A DNA stretch of 64,000 nt. Source: Qipengyuania gaetbuli. GTDB taxonomy: Bacteria; Pseudomonadota; Alphaproteobacteria; Sphingomonadales; Sphingomonadaceae. The stretch is taken from NCBI RefSeq assembly GCF_009827315.1, contig NZ_WTYF01000004.1:930001-994000 (forward strand), in the 5' to 3' direction. The notes below the pieces were generated by a model that was not told the origin of the DNA, searched no databases, and saw only the letters and a list, made by a program, of their open reading frames with translations. Shown here piece after piece: positions 15,516-24,458 of the stretch. Within the stretch, counting starts at the first letter, position 1, and every line of letters begins with the position of its first letter. The translations under genes and the position numbers were made by a program.

Positions 15516-18500
15516 TCAATCGCACTGCCTGATGGTCAGGTCGCGGGTGACGATCGAGCTTTGCGGGTCGATCACGATGGCCTCGCCGTCCAGTTCGCAC
15601 AGGCCGAGGCGCGATATCTGGTCGGGATCGATCGCCAGCGTGTAGCGGCCGGGCTGCACACGTTCGAAGAAGAAGTAACCGTCGACCTCGGTCTTGGCGA
15701 AGGAGATGACCTCGCCCTTGGGGTTCAGCAGGCGCAGGCGCACGCCCGACACGCCTCGACCCTGCGCATCGGCGAAGCGCGCTGTGCCTTCCACTTCGGA
15801 CAGAGCGACGATCGGGAAATCGATCGCCTGGATCGTGCCCGGGCGCGGCACGATCTCGATGCCCTTGCGCTGCGGGGCGAGGTCGATGTCGGGCAGCGTG
15901 GTCGGGTCCATCTGCACGGTCACCGCCCTCCCGACGCCGAGGCCCGATAGCTGTGCGACGCCCTGGTCATCCGTGGTGCCGGTGCGGTTGAAGGAGATGA
16001 AGTCGACTCCTTCCACCGGCTCGTCCGGCGGGCCGTATACTCCGTCGCCATCGAGATCACGGAAGGCGCGCAGGCTTGCCCCACCCGACGCCGCGAGGCC
16101 AGGACGCGCCATGAACACGCGCCCGCGCAAGGGATCGCGCCCGAGGCTGTAGCCGAGCCGCAGGCCGACGAAATGGCTCTTGTCTACGAAGGAATAACGG
16201 GCGTCGAACGCCAGGGTGAAGGTATCGAACTCGCGCGCGGCGGACAGGCCGAAAGCGGGCTGCTTCGCTTCGAAGAAATAGCCCGCCGAGCCGCGGATCG
16301 AGGTGCGGTCGTCCAGCCGGTGGTCGACTTCGAGCGAGGCGTTGAGCAGGTCCGCCTCGGGCAGGACGGAATAGCCCAGCGACAGCCGTCCGCGGGTATC
16401 GGATCGGCTGAGCGTGGCGAGATCGAAGCTGCCGAAGAGCTGGTCGAACGCCTCGATCCCGCCCCCGCTGGTGCGCGAATAGTCGAGCGTGTTGGAAATG
16501 AGGAAGCCCGAAGTGCGGGCCGATGCCCTCGTTCCGGCAGAGAAGGTGTTGCGCCCGTCGATGCCCTCGTAATTGCGGATGCGTGCGCTGACGGGGACGG
16601 TGAGGCCCGACCCGTCTCCGCCGAGGCTGATCGCGGTATTGAAATCGAGTTCGGTCGCGCGGCGCAGGAACTGGTTGCCCAGCCCCACCGTCTCGTCCGG
16701 GAATTCCCCGCCATACTCCATGTGGCTGAGCGTCACGCTCGACCTGCCGAACCGGCCGCCGACGCCACCTCCGAAGGCGTACGACCCGCCGTCGGCAACG
16801 CCCGCATCGACCTTCACGGCAAGGCCTGCGATGCCGGTGCGCAGCCCCGTGGTGGCCAGCCAGCGGTCCTCCCCCCGGTCTTCGAACCATGCGGCACCCG
16901 CCAGCGCAGTAAGGCCGGAGGTGACCCCATAGGACAGCTGTGCGCTGGTGCGCCAGTCGCCGTAACCGGCAGGCTCGATATAGTTCGGCGGCCTGACGCC
17001 CAGCAGGTTCTGCTGCTTCTGAGCCGCGTCGATGCTGTAGACCAGCTTGCCTTCGGGCAGGCGGCCGTCCCCCACGCTTATCCGCTCCACAACCTCGCTA
17101 CGCTGGCCCTGCGGGCCGAAGAAGACGAAGCGGAAGACGTTGAGGCCGAAATCGACCGGGATCTGCAGGAATTCGTACTGGCCGTTGACCGCATCGCGGG
17201 TCGAGCCCACCAGGATATCGTTGCGGTAAAGCTCGACCTCGTAGCCGTCGGGCAGGATGCCGCGCAGGTCCACACGGTCGAACACCGAACCGACCTGCGA
17301 GGGCGCATTGGTGACCATTGCCCCGCGGCCGGCCACGCTGCGCAGCCCGATCGCCATGGAGGCGGAATTGATATCCCCCGCCGAAAAGGCGGTCGCGGCA
17401 AGCGGTCCGAGCAGGTCTGCGTCGGGATCTATCCGCCCGACCTTGAACAGCGAGGCGGTGGGACCGTTCTTCGTGTCCCCGCTGAAATAGCCTTCCGCCG
17501 ACAGGTAGCCGAGATCGCCTGCGACGTAGAAATCGCCTTCCGCCCGGGTGCCGAAATTGCTGTCGGACACGGCGCGCAATTCCACATCGGCAGTCGGGAT
17601 CGACAGCGGGCGATAGGGTGCCACGACCCGCTCGAAATCGTCCTTCGGCTTGTTGCCGGCGGCGGCTTCCAGCTTCGCGCGGCGAACCATCCGGGCCAGC
17701 CGTTCCTCGAACGGGAATTTCTCCAGCGTGGTAATCTGGACCGATTGTGACCTGAGGTCGGCTTTGACCGACAGCGGGAACAGCGCCTCGTACTGGTCGG
17801 CACGCAGGTAAAGTTCACCGTCGAACGGGGCCGCCAGCACGCCGTCGGTCTTGATGGTCTTGCCGCCAGCCTCGATCGTGCCCGAGCGCAAGTCGATCGT
17901 CAGCGTGCGGCTTTCGTCGAGGATCCAGCCATGCGCATAGCGCCCCTCGTCGGTAACCGAGATCGCAAGATCGAGGATACGCACGAGCGGGCCGAGCGGC
18001 AGGTATAGGCCGCCGCGCGTTCCATAGGCAATGATCGTGTCCGTCTCGGACGCACCGTTGACCCTCACCTCGAGGATCAGTTCGTCTTGGTATGAGATGA
18101 GCGGCCCGTCACCCGCGATCGCGCCGCGCAGACCCGGAGCGGAAGTGAGTTCAGCCCCGGCAGGCTGCGCGGATGCGGACGCGGCATTCCCGCGCTTGAT
18201 CAGGCCCGATGTGAGCGAGGCGTAGGAGGCAGGCGCTTCTGCTGCGGCAGGCGGCGTACGGACCGGCGGCGAAGGCGCGGCAACGTAGCTGGTAGAATCG
18301 ACCTGCGGGGCAGGCTCTGCCGCCGTGGCTGCAGCCTGTGTCCTTGCAGGTACCGCGCGGCGCGATCGAGGAGCGAAGGACAGCCGCTCGTACTCGGGGA
18401 CCTGCTCTGCGGAAGCGGGCTGCGGCGGAGGAGCGAGGGGAGCGGTAGCCGCTGCCGCCGGTGCGAGCTCTTCCGCCGGTGCGGGAGGCGCCGTAATTGG

Positions 18501-19451
18501 TTCGGTCACTTCCGGCGGAGTGGTCTCCGGCTCCACTTGAGGCGGCGGAGGAGCTGGGGGTGCCGGATTGGCTGGTTCAAGCCCCCCAACAAGTGGCTCT
18601 TCGCTGAAGGGCGAAGATGTGTTTTCCTCGGCTTCGGCATGGTCCCGCGCCACGGCCTCGCCAGCCGCGTCCACCTCGGGAGCAGGAGCTAGCTGCGAGG
18701 TCTCGACTTCCGGTTCGTCCGTTTCCGGAACCGCCTCGGTCTCGGTAATGAAGCTACTGGTCGATACTTCCGGCTGCTCGGTAACGAATGCCTGGGCGAA
18801 TTCCCCCGTCGGCTCATCGGACGTTTCCGGTAACGGCTGGGTGTCCAGCGGGACAGGGGCGAGCGGGACGCCCAGCACCTCAACGTTCGCAGCGTTGACG
18901 GCTTCATCGGCTTTCGGCGCGGCGGCAAGTACCGGCTCTGCCGGCTCGATTACCGGGTCCGGTCCTGCCCCGAACGCAGGAACAGGCAGTTCCTCCGCCT
19001 CTGCATCACCAAGGACGGGCGAAGGCGCATTCTCCGAAACGGCAAGTTGGACCGCGGGCGCAGGTTCTTCGGGCGCGGCCGCCGGGGCCTGCGCTGTTCC
19101 GGCCTTCGGTAGCAGCGGCGTATAGGCGGGCGGGCGTTTCTTCGCCGCTTCTTCCAGCGATGCCTGGGCGAGCACCGGAACATCGCTGCCCGAACCGGAA
19201 AACCGGGCTTTCGGGCCGATCTTGCGTGCATTCAGCCCCGCCTTCGACGATGCCGGATCGTCCGCACCGAAGCTGGGCGTGGGTAGCGGGCGGCGCAAGC
19301 TGACCGAAGGGCCAGCCTCTTGCGGGTCAAAGCGTTTGGGCGCGGGTATCTTGGTCCGCTGCGCCTTGTCGCCGGGAGCAAGGCCATACCCGACGGCAGC
19401 GGTAATCAGTATCGCGGTGCCAGCACCGCCGACGATTTTCCGCCTGCTCAC
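15516..19451 (-). CDS. Usher-like outer-membrane assembly protein with Pro/Ala-rich N-terminus
   Basis: A 1311-residue protein and the last gene of the DUF4402/chaperone block; its start overlaps the chaperone stop by four bases. Reading from the N-terminus: a signal or anchor helix (about residues 9-28); a disordered Pro/Ala/Glu-rich stretch to about 430; a soluble beta domain (about 445-580) from ISYQDELILEVRVNG; and a long run of amphipathic strands consistent with a beta-barrel (about 600-1110). FxxGDINSA, VDLRGILPDGYEVELYRNDILVGS and YEFLQIPVDFGLNVFRF match the PapC-type usher barrel and plug. Two Cna-B/SdrD-like beta domains close it (FRDLDGDGVYGPPDEPVEGV; GVSGVRLRLLNPKGEV). It probably forms the outer-membrane pore exporting the four DUF4402 subunits. 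The N-terminal extension is far beyond normal usher length (about 850). Confidence 0.75.
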   Translation of the reverse strand: MSRRKIVGGAGTAILITAAVGYGLAPGDKAQRTKIPAPKRFDPQEAGPSVSLRRPLPTPSFGADDPASSKAGLNARKIGPKARFSGSGSDVPVLAQASLEEAAKKRPPAYTPLLPKAGTAQAPAAAPEEPAPAVQLAVSENAPSPVLGDAEAEELPVPAFGAGPDPVIEPAEPVLAAAPKADEAVNAANVEVLGVPLAPVPLDTQPLPETSDEPTGEFAQAFVTEQPEVSTSSFITETEAVPETDEPEVETSQLAPAPEVDAAGEAVARDHAEAEENTSSPFSEEPLVGGLEPANPAPPAPPPPQVEPETTPPEVTEPITAPPAPAEELAPAAAATAPLAPPPQPASAEQVPEYERLSFAPRSRRAVPARTQAAATAAEPAPQVDSTSYVAAPSPPVRTPPAAAEAPASYASLTSGLIKRGNAASASAQPAGAELTSAPGLRGAIAGDGPLISYQDELILEVRVNGASETDTIIAYGTRGGLYLPLGPLVRILDLAISVTDEGRYAHGWILDESRTLTIDLRSGTIEAGGKTIKTDGVLAAPFDGELYLRADQYEALFPLSVKADLRSQSVQITTLEKFPFEERLARMVRRAKLEAAAGNKPKDDFERVVAPYRPLSIPTADVELRAVSDSNFGTRAEGDFYVAGDLGYLSAEGYFSGDTKNGPTASLFKVGRIDPDADLLGPLAATAFSAGDINSASMAIGLRSVAGRGAMVTNAPSQVGSVFDRVDLRGILPDGYEVELYRNDILVGSTRDAVNGQYEFLQIPVDFGLNVFRFVFFGPQGQRSEVVERISVGDGRLPEGKLVYSIDAAQKQQNLLGVRPPNYIEPAGYGDWRTSAQLSYGVTSGLTALAGAAWFEDRGEDRWLATTGLRTGIAGLAVKVDAGVADGGSYAFGGGVGGRFGRSSVTLSHMEYGGEFPDETVGLGNQFLRRATELDFNTAISLGGDGSGLTVPVSARIRNYEGIDGRNTFSAGTRASARTSGFLISNTLDYSRTSGGGIEAFDQLFGSFDLATLSRSDTRGRLSLGYSVLPEADLLNASLEVDHRLDDRTSIRGSAGYFFEAKQPAFGLSAAREFDTFTLAFDARYSFVDKSHFVGLRLGYSLGRDPLRGRVFMARPGLAASGGASLRAFRDLDGDGVYGPPDEPVEGVDFISFNRTGTTDDQGVAQLSGLGVGRAVTVQMDPTTLPDIDLAPQRKGIEIVPRPGTIQAIDFPIVALSEVEGTARFADAQGRGVSGVRLRLLNPKGEVISFAKTEVDGYFFFERVQPGRYTLAIDPDQISRLGLCELDGEAIVIDPQSSIVTRDLTIRQCD

Positions 19452-20380
19452 GGCACCACGAAATCGAGCTCGGCTAGCTTGGAGCCTGGCGAGAAGTCAT
19501 CGTCGACGAATTCTATCCGCAATTTCGCGCCCGAAGCGGTCAACCGGCGGTCTGCCTCGGGATCGATCGGCACTATGACTTCCCGGCTGTCGACTTCGGG
19601 ATAGACGCCGACACCCTTGGAAATCGCGATCGGGTCCGAAGAACCCGCGGCTTTCACGGTGATGTCGCCAAAGGCCGAGCGCGTGCCCGAACGGTTGAGC
19701 GTGAAGGCAACTGCCTGCGTCCCGTCGCGCGCGGTCAGCACGCGGGCATTGGAAATCCCGACATCGAGTGTGGTTTCGCCGATCCGGACGATGATCGGGA
19801 TGGCGATGCCGAAACGCGGGCGGATGGTGACGCCGATACCGTCATCGCTGCCGCCGGTAGTCGCCTGCTCGATGCTGAAGCCATCCGCTTCCGGAACCGA
19901 GGTCACGGTGAAGTGCGAACGATATTCGCCATCCGGCAGTTCTGCCCCGGCGCGTGCCATGATTCGGATGATCTGTGATTCCGTGCCGCGCAGAGTGACC
20001 CGGCGGGGCGAATAGCGCAGCATCTGGCTGGCCGTCTTGACCCGCGCCTGGCTGGCAGGATCGAGGCCGTTGTCAAAGGCGAGCAGCTGGCCTTCAGGCG
20101 TCATGCCCATGTCGACGATGGTGATCTCGTAATCGCCCGGATTGACCGCCTTGTTGTAGAGGCCGACCGTGGCGATCGAGCGGCGCCCGTCGATCACGAC
20201 GCGCTTGGGAAACAGGTTCACATCGCCGACGCCGCCAACCGATCCGGCGGGAGGCGGAGGTGCGGCCTGGGACAGGCTGGCTTGGCCCGTAGCGGGTCCG
20301 GAAATGGCAAACGCAAGGGACACGGCTGCGCCGAATACGGCGGTGCGCATCCCGCCGAAAGGTTTCGACCCTGAATTCAT
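19448..20380 (-). CDS. Periplasmic pilus-type chaperone (PapD-like)
   Basis: A 310-residue secreted protein with a signal peptide (residues 1-33) and a PapD-like first domain. The first strands read VGDVNLFPKRVVIDGRRSIATVGLYN, followed by LRYSPRRVTLRGTESQIIRIMARAGAELPDGEYRSHF, the edge-strand and Arg pattern of fimbrial chaperones. FGIAIPIIVRIGE leads into a second beta domain. Such chaperones complete the incomplete fold of pilus subunits and hand them to the usher. It lies between the DUF4402 genes and the usher, overlapping the usher by four bases, the expected order for a chaperone-usher locus. Confidence 0.82.
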   Translation of the reverse strand: MNSGSKPFGGMRTAVFGAAVSLAFAISGPATGQASLSQAAPPPPAGSVGGVGDVNLFPKRVVIDGRRSIATVGLYNKAVNPGDYEITIVDMGMTPEGQLLAFDNGLDPASQARVKTASQMLRYSPRRVTLRGTESQIIRIMARAGAELPDGEYRSHFTVTSVPEADGFSIEQATTGGSDDGIGVTIRPRFGIAIPIIVRIGETTLDVGISNARVLTARDGTQAVAFTLNRSGTRSAFGDITVKAAGSSDPIAISKGVGVYPEVDSREVIVPIDPEADRRLTASGAKLRIEFVDDDFSPGSKLAELDFVVP

Positions 20381-20440
20381 GATATTTTCCCTGCCTGTAG
20401 CGACTACGCGCTCCTACAGACAGCCTTAGACAGTCGACAT

Positions 20441-20965
20441 TTACAGATAAAGAACGGTTACGTCGAAAGTCCCCGAATATGTTCCGACCTGTTGGTTTGC
20501 CGTCACATTGAGGCGCCCGCCGACATAAAGGTCGAAGCTGCCTACGGCATTGAACCGCGCGAAACCGAGCGTGCGGTTGTCGCGGAAGCGGTCGACGACC
20601 ATCGTGGCCGTGCCGTTCGAGATGGTGATCTGGTTCGGCGTGAAGACGACGAAGCGGCGGTTGCGCTCGCCAAGCACGGTGAAACGGGCCGGTCCGCGAC
20701 CGCCCGGAAATGCCGAGATATCGAGATTGCCCGTCACCGCACCGTTCGGTGCGACTTCAATGATGCCGGCAGTGGCCGGACGCATCAGCGTGCCGAACCG
20801 CAGGTCGGCGATCGCGGTAATGGAAAGCGGCTCCACCACGCGGGCATTGGTCACCCCGGCAGTGTCGTCCGTGTCGTTCGCCTGTGCCGCCAGCGGCGTG
20901 GCGAACAAGCCCGTCGCCATGGCCAGCATTCCCGCAAACAGTGTCTTTGAGAATGGCTTGCCCAT
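20441..20965 (-). CDS. DUF4402-family secreted subunit 1
   Basis: A 174-residue protein with a signal peptide ending near LAAQAND. The mature domain has the DUF4402 opening ARVVEPLSITAIADLRFGTLM, a middle rich in T/V/G strands, and the closing VGTYSGTFDVTVLYL, a final beta strand typical of donor-strand subunits. DUF4402 proteins are small all-beta secreted proteins found beside chaperone-usher genes. It sits between the chaperone (60 bases away) and subunit 2. Confidence 0.85.
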   Translation of the reverse strand: MGKPFSKTLFAGMLAMATGLFATPLAAQANDTDDTAGVTNARVVEPLSITAIADLRFGTLMRPATAGIIEVAPNGAVTGNLDISAFPGGRGPARFTVLGERNRRFVVFTPNQITISNGTATMVVDRFRDNRTLGFARFNAVGSFDLYVGGRLNVTANQQVGTYSGTFDVTVLYL

Positions 20966-21028
20966 GGGACGATGCCTGTCGTCGATGCTCGCCGGACTAC
21001 GCTTGCAGCCCGGCGATCATCTCGTCGA

Positions 21029-21529
21029 TCAGTTGTAGGTCACCGTTGCGGTGTACGAACCGGTGTAGCTGCCTGCAGCCTGGTTCGCGCCCACGGTCAG
21101 CGTACCACCGACGCTGAACGAGGTTTCGCCGGTTTCGTCGAGCGTGCCGGTCGCGTCGGCATCGGTCGAGAAGTTCATGGTGCCGCCGGTGCCGTTGCTG
21201 ACCGAACCGCCGGTCGTCACGATGTCGAAGCTGCGGTTCGCGTCACCGGTCACGGTGAAGGAGTCGGCAGCGTTTGCGCTGCCCGAAACGAGGGTGACTT
21301 CGCCCGTTGCGGTACCCGAACCGTCCGTGAGGACGACGACAGTACCACCGCCACCAGCGGTCATGATACCGAAGTCGAGCGCGGCGCCCGTGTCGTGGAC
21401 GATGGCGATCGGGGCAACGATTTCTGCGTTCGCTACGCCCGAGGTGTTAGCAGTGTCGCCCGGTGCGGCGGCTGCCGGCACGGCGATAACGGCGCTGGTC
21501 ATGGCTGCCGCAAGAACGATCTTCTTCAT
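21029..21529 (-). CDS. DUF4402-family secreted subunit 2 (probable major subunit)
   Basis: A 166-residue protein read from ATG 21529, which has AGGGGAC upstream and opens MKKIVLAAAMTSAVIAVPAAAA, a clean signal peptide. The mature part is low in charge and rich in Gly, Thr, Val and Ala, with ANAEIVAPIAIVHDTGAALDFGIM at the front and a C-terminal SYTGSYTATVTYN strand. It has the best ribosome site of the block and a 140-base upstream gap with a hairpin (AATAGC and GCTATT), suggesting separate or boosted expression, as for a major pilin. Confidence 0.85.
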   Translation of the reverse strand: MKKIVLAAAMTSAVIAVPAAAAPGDTANTSGVANAEIVAPIAIVHDTGAALDFGIMTAGGGGTVVVLTDGSGTATGEVTLVSGSANAADSFTVTGDANRSFDIVTTGGSVSNGTGGTMNFSTDADATGTLDETGETSFSVGGTLTVGANQAAGSYTGSYTATVTYN

Positions 21530-21669
21530 TTGGTGTCCCCTGAATTCGAACAATAGCGCGACCAGCTATTGCCGGTGCTGATCTAGGGGATACTACGTAG
21601 GCTTTAAGGAAGTCTTACTGCCTGGAAACCGCACACCTACGGGGTTTTACGGAGCAGATTAACCCCGCA

Positions 21670-22224
21670 TCAATCATAAAAAACCACCATCTGGAGGTCC
21701 GCGCGATAGGTTCCGAGCGGACTTCCGGCTGCAACCTGCAAGGTTCCGCCCACGCGAAAGCGGTCTTGCCCCATCTCGCCCAGCACGCCGCGCATGGCCT
21801 CGCCGGCCGCATTTTCGACAGCCACCGTGATATCGGCAACCGGCAATCCGGTGCCTGTATTGGTATGGAAAGCGGTGACGCTGGCAGGAGCCTCGATGCG
21901 GTAAGTGCGCCCTTCTTCTCCGCTAACAAGGAACAGCGCCGGAGAGGCCGCGCAGACAGAAGACGAGGGGCAGGCATTGCCGAGCGCCCCGCTGTAGGAG
22001 ACGGCCCCCGTCGCGGGATCGACCTTGATGGCACCCGATTGACCCTGCCGGACAGCCAGCGTGCCGAATTGCAGCGGATCGATCTGGCGTACGGTCAAAG
22101 GTTCCACCACCGAGGCATGGGCCATACCGGTGACGCTGGAACTGTCGCCGTCCGCCATTGCAGGCGAAGCAAGTGCCGCAGCGGCAAGCCCGAGGGCCTT
22201 AATTGCTCGAGACAAGGACGGCAT
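21670..22224 (-). CDS. DUF4402-family secreted subunit 3
   Basis: A 184-residue protein from ATG 22224 with a signal peptide ending at SPAMADG. The mature part has ASVVEPLTVRQIDPLQFGTLAV and ends GTYRADLQMVVFYD, both DUF4402 hallmarks. A cysteine pair (NACPSSSVCAAS) could form a disulfide. Its first 26 bases overlap the 3' end of subunit 4, so the two are coupled. The frame extends upstream to 22323 but that part lies inside subunit 4. Confidence 0.8.
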   Translation of the reverse strand: MPSLSRAIKALGLAAAALASPAMADGDSSSVTGMAHASVVEPLTVRQIDPLQFGTLAVRQGQSGAIKVDPATGAVSYSGALGNACPSSSVCAASPALFLVSGEEGRTYRIEAPASVTAFHTNTGTGLPVADITVAVENAAGEAMRGVLGEMGQDRFRVGGTLQVAAGSPLGTYRADLQMVVFYD

Positions 22225-22738
22225 CGACGAAAATCGGAATCTCGACGAGGCCGCCGCCGAATGTCCTGTCGACATCGATGCGTCCTCCGAGGTTGAAGCT
22301 ACGCGAGCAGACGCGCTGCACACAATTAGGTATCTCTACGCGGATCACCTGGCCGGGCTGGACCATGCCGTAACCCTGCAGATCGATCTGGTAGCGCGAC
22401 AGCCGCGCGGTCAGCCCGCCCTGCGCAAAGGTGGCAGGTGCTGCAAACACCAGCTCGATCACAAGATCCATCCGGCGCCGGCCGTTGTTGCCGCGATCGT
22501 ATTGCACCACGAACTGCGCCGGCCCCACCCCGCTCTGGTCGAGAGCAAAAATGCCGCCGCTCGTCACGCCGCCGGACGGAGAGATTTCGCGATAGCCCGA
22601 AGTCGGGACGGCGAAGGTGCCGAAGCGCAGGCCCTGCCCGTTGATGACCGACAGCTGCGGCTTATCGCCTGCAGCCGGAACCGACCAGGCGCCCAGCGCC
22701 AGCGCGCAGGCTGCAGCGATGCGGCCCGGCAGCTTCAC
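22199..22738 (-). CDS. DUF4402-like secreted subunit 4 (first gene of the block)
   Basis: A 179-residue protein from GTG 22738, giving a basic n-region and hydrophobic core (KLPGRIAAACALALGAWSVPAAG); TTG 22771 is an alternative and no strong ribosome site is visible. The mature domain keeps LSVINGQGLRFGTFAV and GVGPAQFVVQYDRG but has longer loops and a CVQRVC pair, so it may be a tip or adaptor subunit. It opens the minus-strand operon and overlaps subunit 3 by 26 bases. Confidence 0.72.
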   Translation of the reverse strand: MKLPGRIAAACALALGAWSVPAAGDKPQLSVINGQGLRFGTFAVPTSGYREISPSGGVTSGGIFALDQSGVGPAQFVVQYDRGNNGRRRMDLVIELVFAAPATFAQGGLTARLSRYQIDLQGYGMVQPGQVIRVEIPNCVQRVCSRSFNLGGRIDVDRTFGGGLVEIPIFVDAVLVSSN

Positions 22739-22911
22739 GGGCGCACCCGGCAATTGCGGGCGGGGAGGCAAGTCTGGATGCGGGGCACCGGGCTCATGCG
22801 AAGATGGTTAGCATAATCTTTCAGTGGATTGCACGTGCCGAAACGCGCCTTCCTGAACGCGAGTCCAGGACGGGACAGCGATTTCCGCAAGTGTTAACGC
22901 ATTGCGCCAGT

Positions 22912-23598
22912 TCAGGCGGCGGCGGTCTTCTCCGCCACCCGGCGCAGCGCATTGGCATAAGCCTCGGGCGGCTGTGCCCCGGGCACGATGAACCGGCCTT
23001 CGAGGATCATCGCGGGGACGCCCGAGATGTTCATGTCCCAGGCGGCTCGTTCTTCCGCGCGGGTCTTGCGCGCCACTTCCTCGTCGTCGAGCGCGGCTGC
23101 GGCAGCTTCGCGTTCGATCCCGACGCTTTCGGCAACGTCGAGCAGGATCTCGCGCTCCCCGATGCGGCGGCGCTCGTTGAAGTGTGCCTTGAACAGGGCA
23201 AGCTTGAGCTGCGTCTGCTTCTCGGGGCCGAGCGTCTCGCCTGCCCAGGTGAGCAGCCGGTGCGCGGCGAAGGTGTTCCACATCATCGCATCGGGCGCGG
23301 GTTCTTCGCCCTCGTAATCGAGCGAAACGCGTGCCGCCTCGGCAGCTGCGCGCATCTGGCCCTGCACGGCCTTCGACTGTTCGATGGTCCGGCCGTACTT
23401 GCGGGCGATATGCGCCGTGCGCTCCTCCCCTTCCTCGGCCATGTCGGGATTGAGCTCGAAAGCGTGCCAGCGCACTTCTGCCTCAATCTCGCCTTGCAGC
23501 GTCTCCAGCGCCTGCGAAAGATTGCCCCAGCCGACGAGGCACCAGGGGCACATCACGTCGGACCAGATATCGATGGTCATTTTCCGGGGCTGGGTCAT
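22912..23598 (-). CDS. DsbA-family FrnE-like oxidoreductase
   Basis: A 228-residue thioredoxin-fold protein without a signal peptide. The active site is DVMCPWCLVGW (CPWC) near the N-terminus, an all-alpha insertion follows, and the cis-Pro loop GVPAMILEGRFIVPGAQ lies near the end. This is the FrnE/HCCA isomerase-like branch of DsbA, which works in the cytoplasm as a disulfide isomerase or polyketide-type oxidoreductase. Its ATG overlaps the nudC stop by four bases (ATGA at 23595), so the two are co-translated. Confidence 0.9.
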   Translation of the reverse strand: MTQPRKMTIDIWSDVMCPWCLVGWGNLSQALETLQGEIEAEVRWHAFELNPDMAEEGEERTAHIARKYGRTIEQSKAVQGQMRAAAEAARVSLDYEGEEPAPDAMMWNTFAAHRLLTWAGETLGPEKQTQLKLALFKAHFNERRRIGEREILLDVAESVGIEREAAAAALDDEEVARKTRAEERAAWDMNISGVPAMILEGRFIVPGAQPPEAYANALRRVAEKTAAA

Positions 23599-24452
23599 CG
23601 CGAAATCCACCACTGCATGAGATGATGCGCAATAGCATGCGGCGGCGGCGCGACGAAGGGCCCCTCGCCCTTGAGCGCCGCCGTAACTTCGTCGCGCGTA
23701 AACCAGATGATCTCGGCCATCTCGGTCTCGTCGATGGTCAGCGCATCGTCGTCGGCATGGGCATGGCAGCCGATCATCAGCTGGCTAGGGAACGGCCATG
23801 GCTGGCTGGCGATGTAGCTGACGTCGCGCACGCGCACGCCGCTTTCTTCAAGCACCTCGCGCGCAACGCCTTCCTCGATGCTCTCGCCCGGCTCGACGAA
23901 GCCTGCAAGCGCGGAAAAGCGTCCTTCCGGCCAGCCGAGCCCGCGGCCCAGCATCAACCGGCCCTCGTGTTCGACCAGCATGATCGTGACCGGGTCGGTA
24001 CGCGGGAAATGGCTCCCCCCGCAGGCGGTGCAGTCACGCTGCCAGCCGCCCTTGGCGATCTTAGTGTCGCCGCCGCACTGGGCGCAGAAACGGTGCCGTG
24101 CGTGCCAGTCGACGATACTGCGCGCGCCGCCATAGAGCGCCAGGTCGTCGGGTTGCAGCGTCGCCATGAGCGACCACAGCGCCGGGTTGGCCATGCGCGG
24201 GGACGCATCGCCGCGCGGCGGCACGGCAGCAAAGCACGCCTTGCCATCGTCCAGCCCGAGGAACACCAACTCGGCATCTTCCGCCGCATCTGCCAGCGTG
24301 CCCCACACGAGGCGGCCATCGTCGCCGATCGAGGGCATCAGCCCGTCGAGCGCGAGCAGCCTCGCCTTCCAGTTCATGTAACCGGCCAGCCGCTCGGGAT
24401 CGGCGCGCACGTGGTCGGCGCGGTCGAGACGCGAGCCGGTGAAGGACAGCAT
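23595..24452 (-). CDS. nudC: NAD(+)/RNA de-capping pyrophosphatase NudC
   Basis: A 285-residue Nudix hydrolase. Two CxxC pairs (CAQC and CTAC) form the NudC zinc ribbon, followed by the Nudix box GFVEPGESIEEGVAREVLEESGV (positions about 190-212 of the protein) and the specificity motif SQPWPFPSQLM that defines NADH pyrophosphatases. NudC removes NAD caps from RNA and hydrolyses NAD(H). It is translationally coupled to the FrnE-like gene. Confidence 0.93.
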   Translation of the reverse strand: MLSFTGSRLDRADHVRADPERLAGYMNWKARLLALDGLMPSIGDDGRLVWGTLADAAEDAELVFLGLDDGKACFAAVPPRGDASPRMANPALWSLMATLQPDDLALYGGARSIVDWHARHRFCAQCGGDTKIAKGGWQRDCTACGGSHFPRTDPVTIMLVEHEGRLMLGRGLGWPEGRFSALAGFVEPGESIEEGVAREVLEESGVRVRDVSYIASQPWPFPSQLMIGCHAHADDDALTIDETEMAEIIWFTRDEVTAALKGEGPFVAPPPHAIAHHLMQWWISR

Positions 24453-24458
24453 GGGTGC

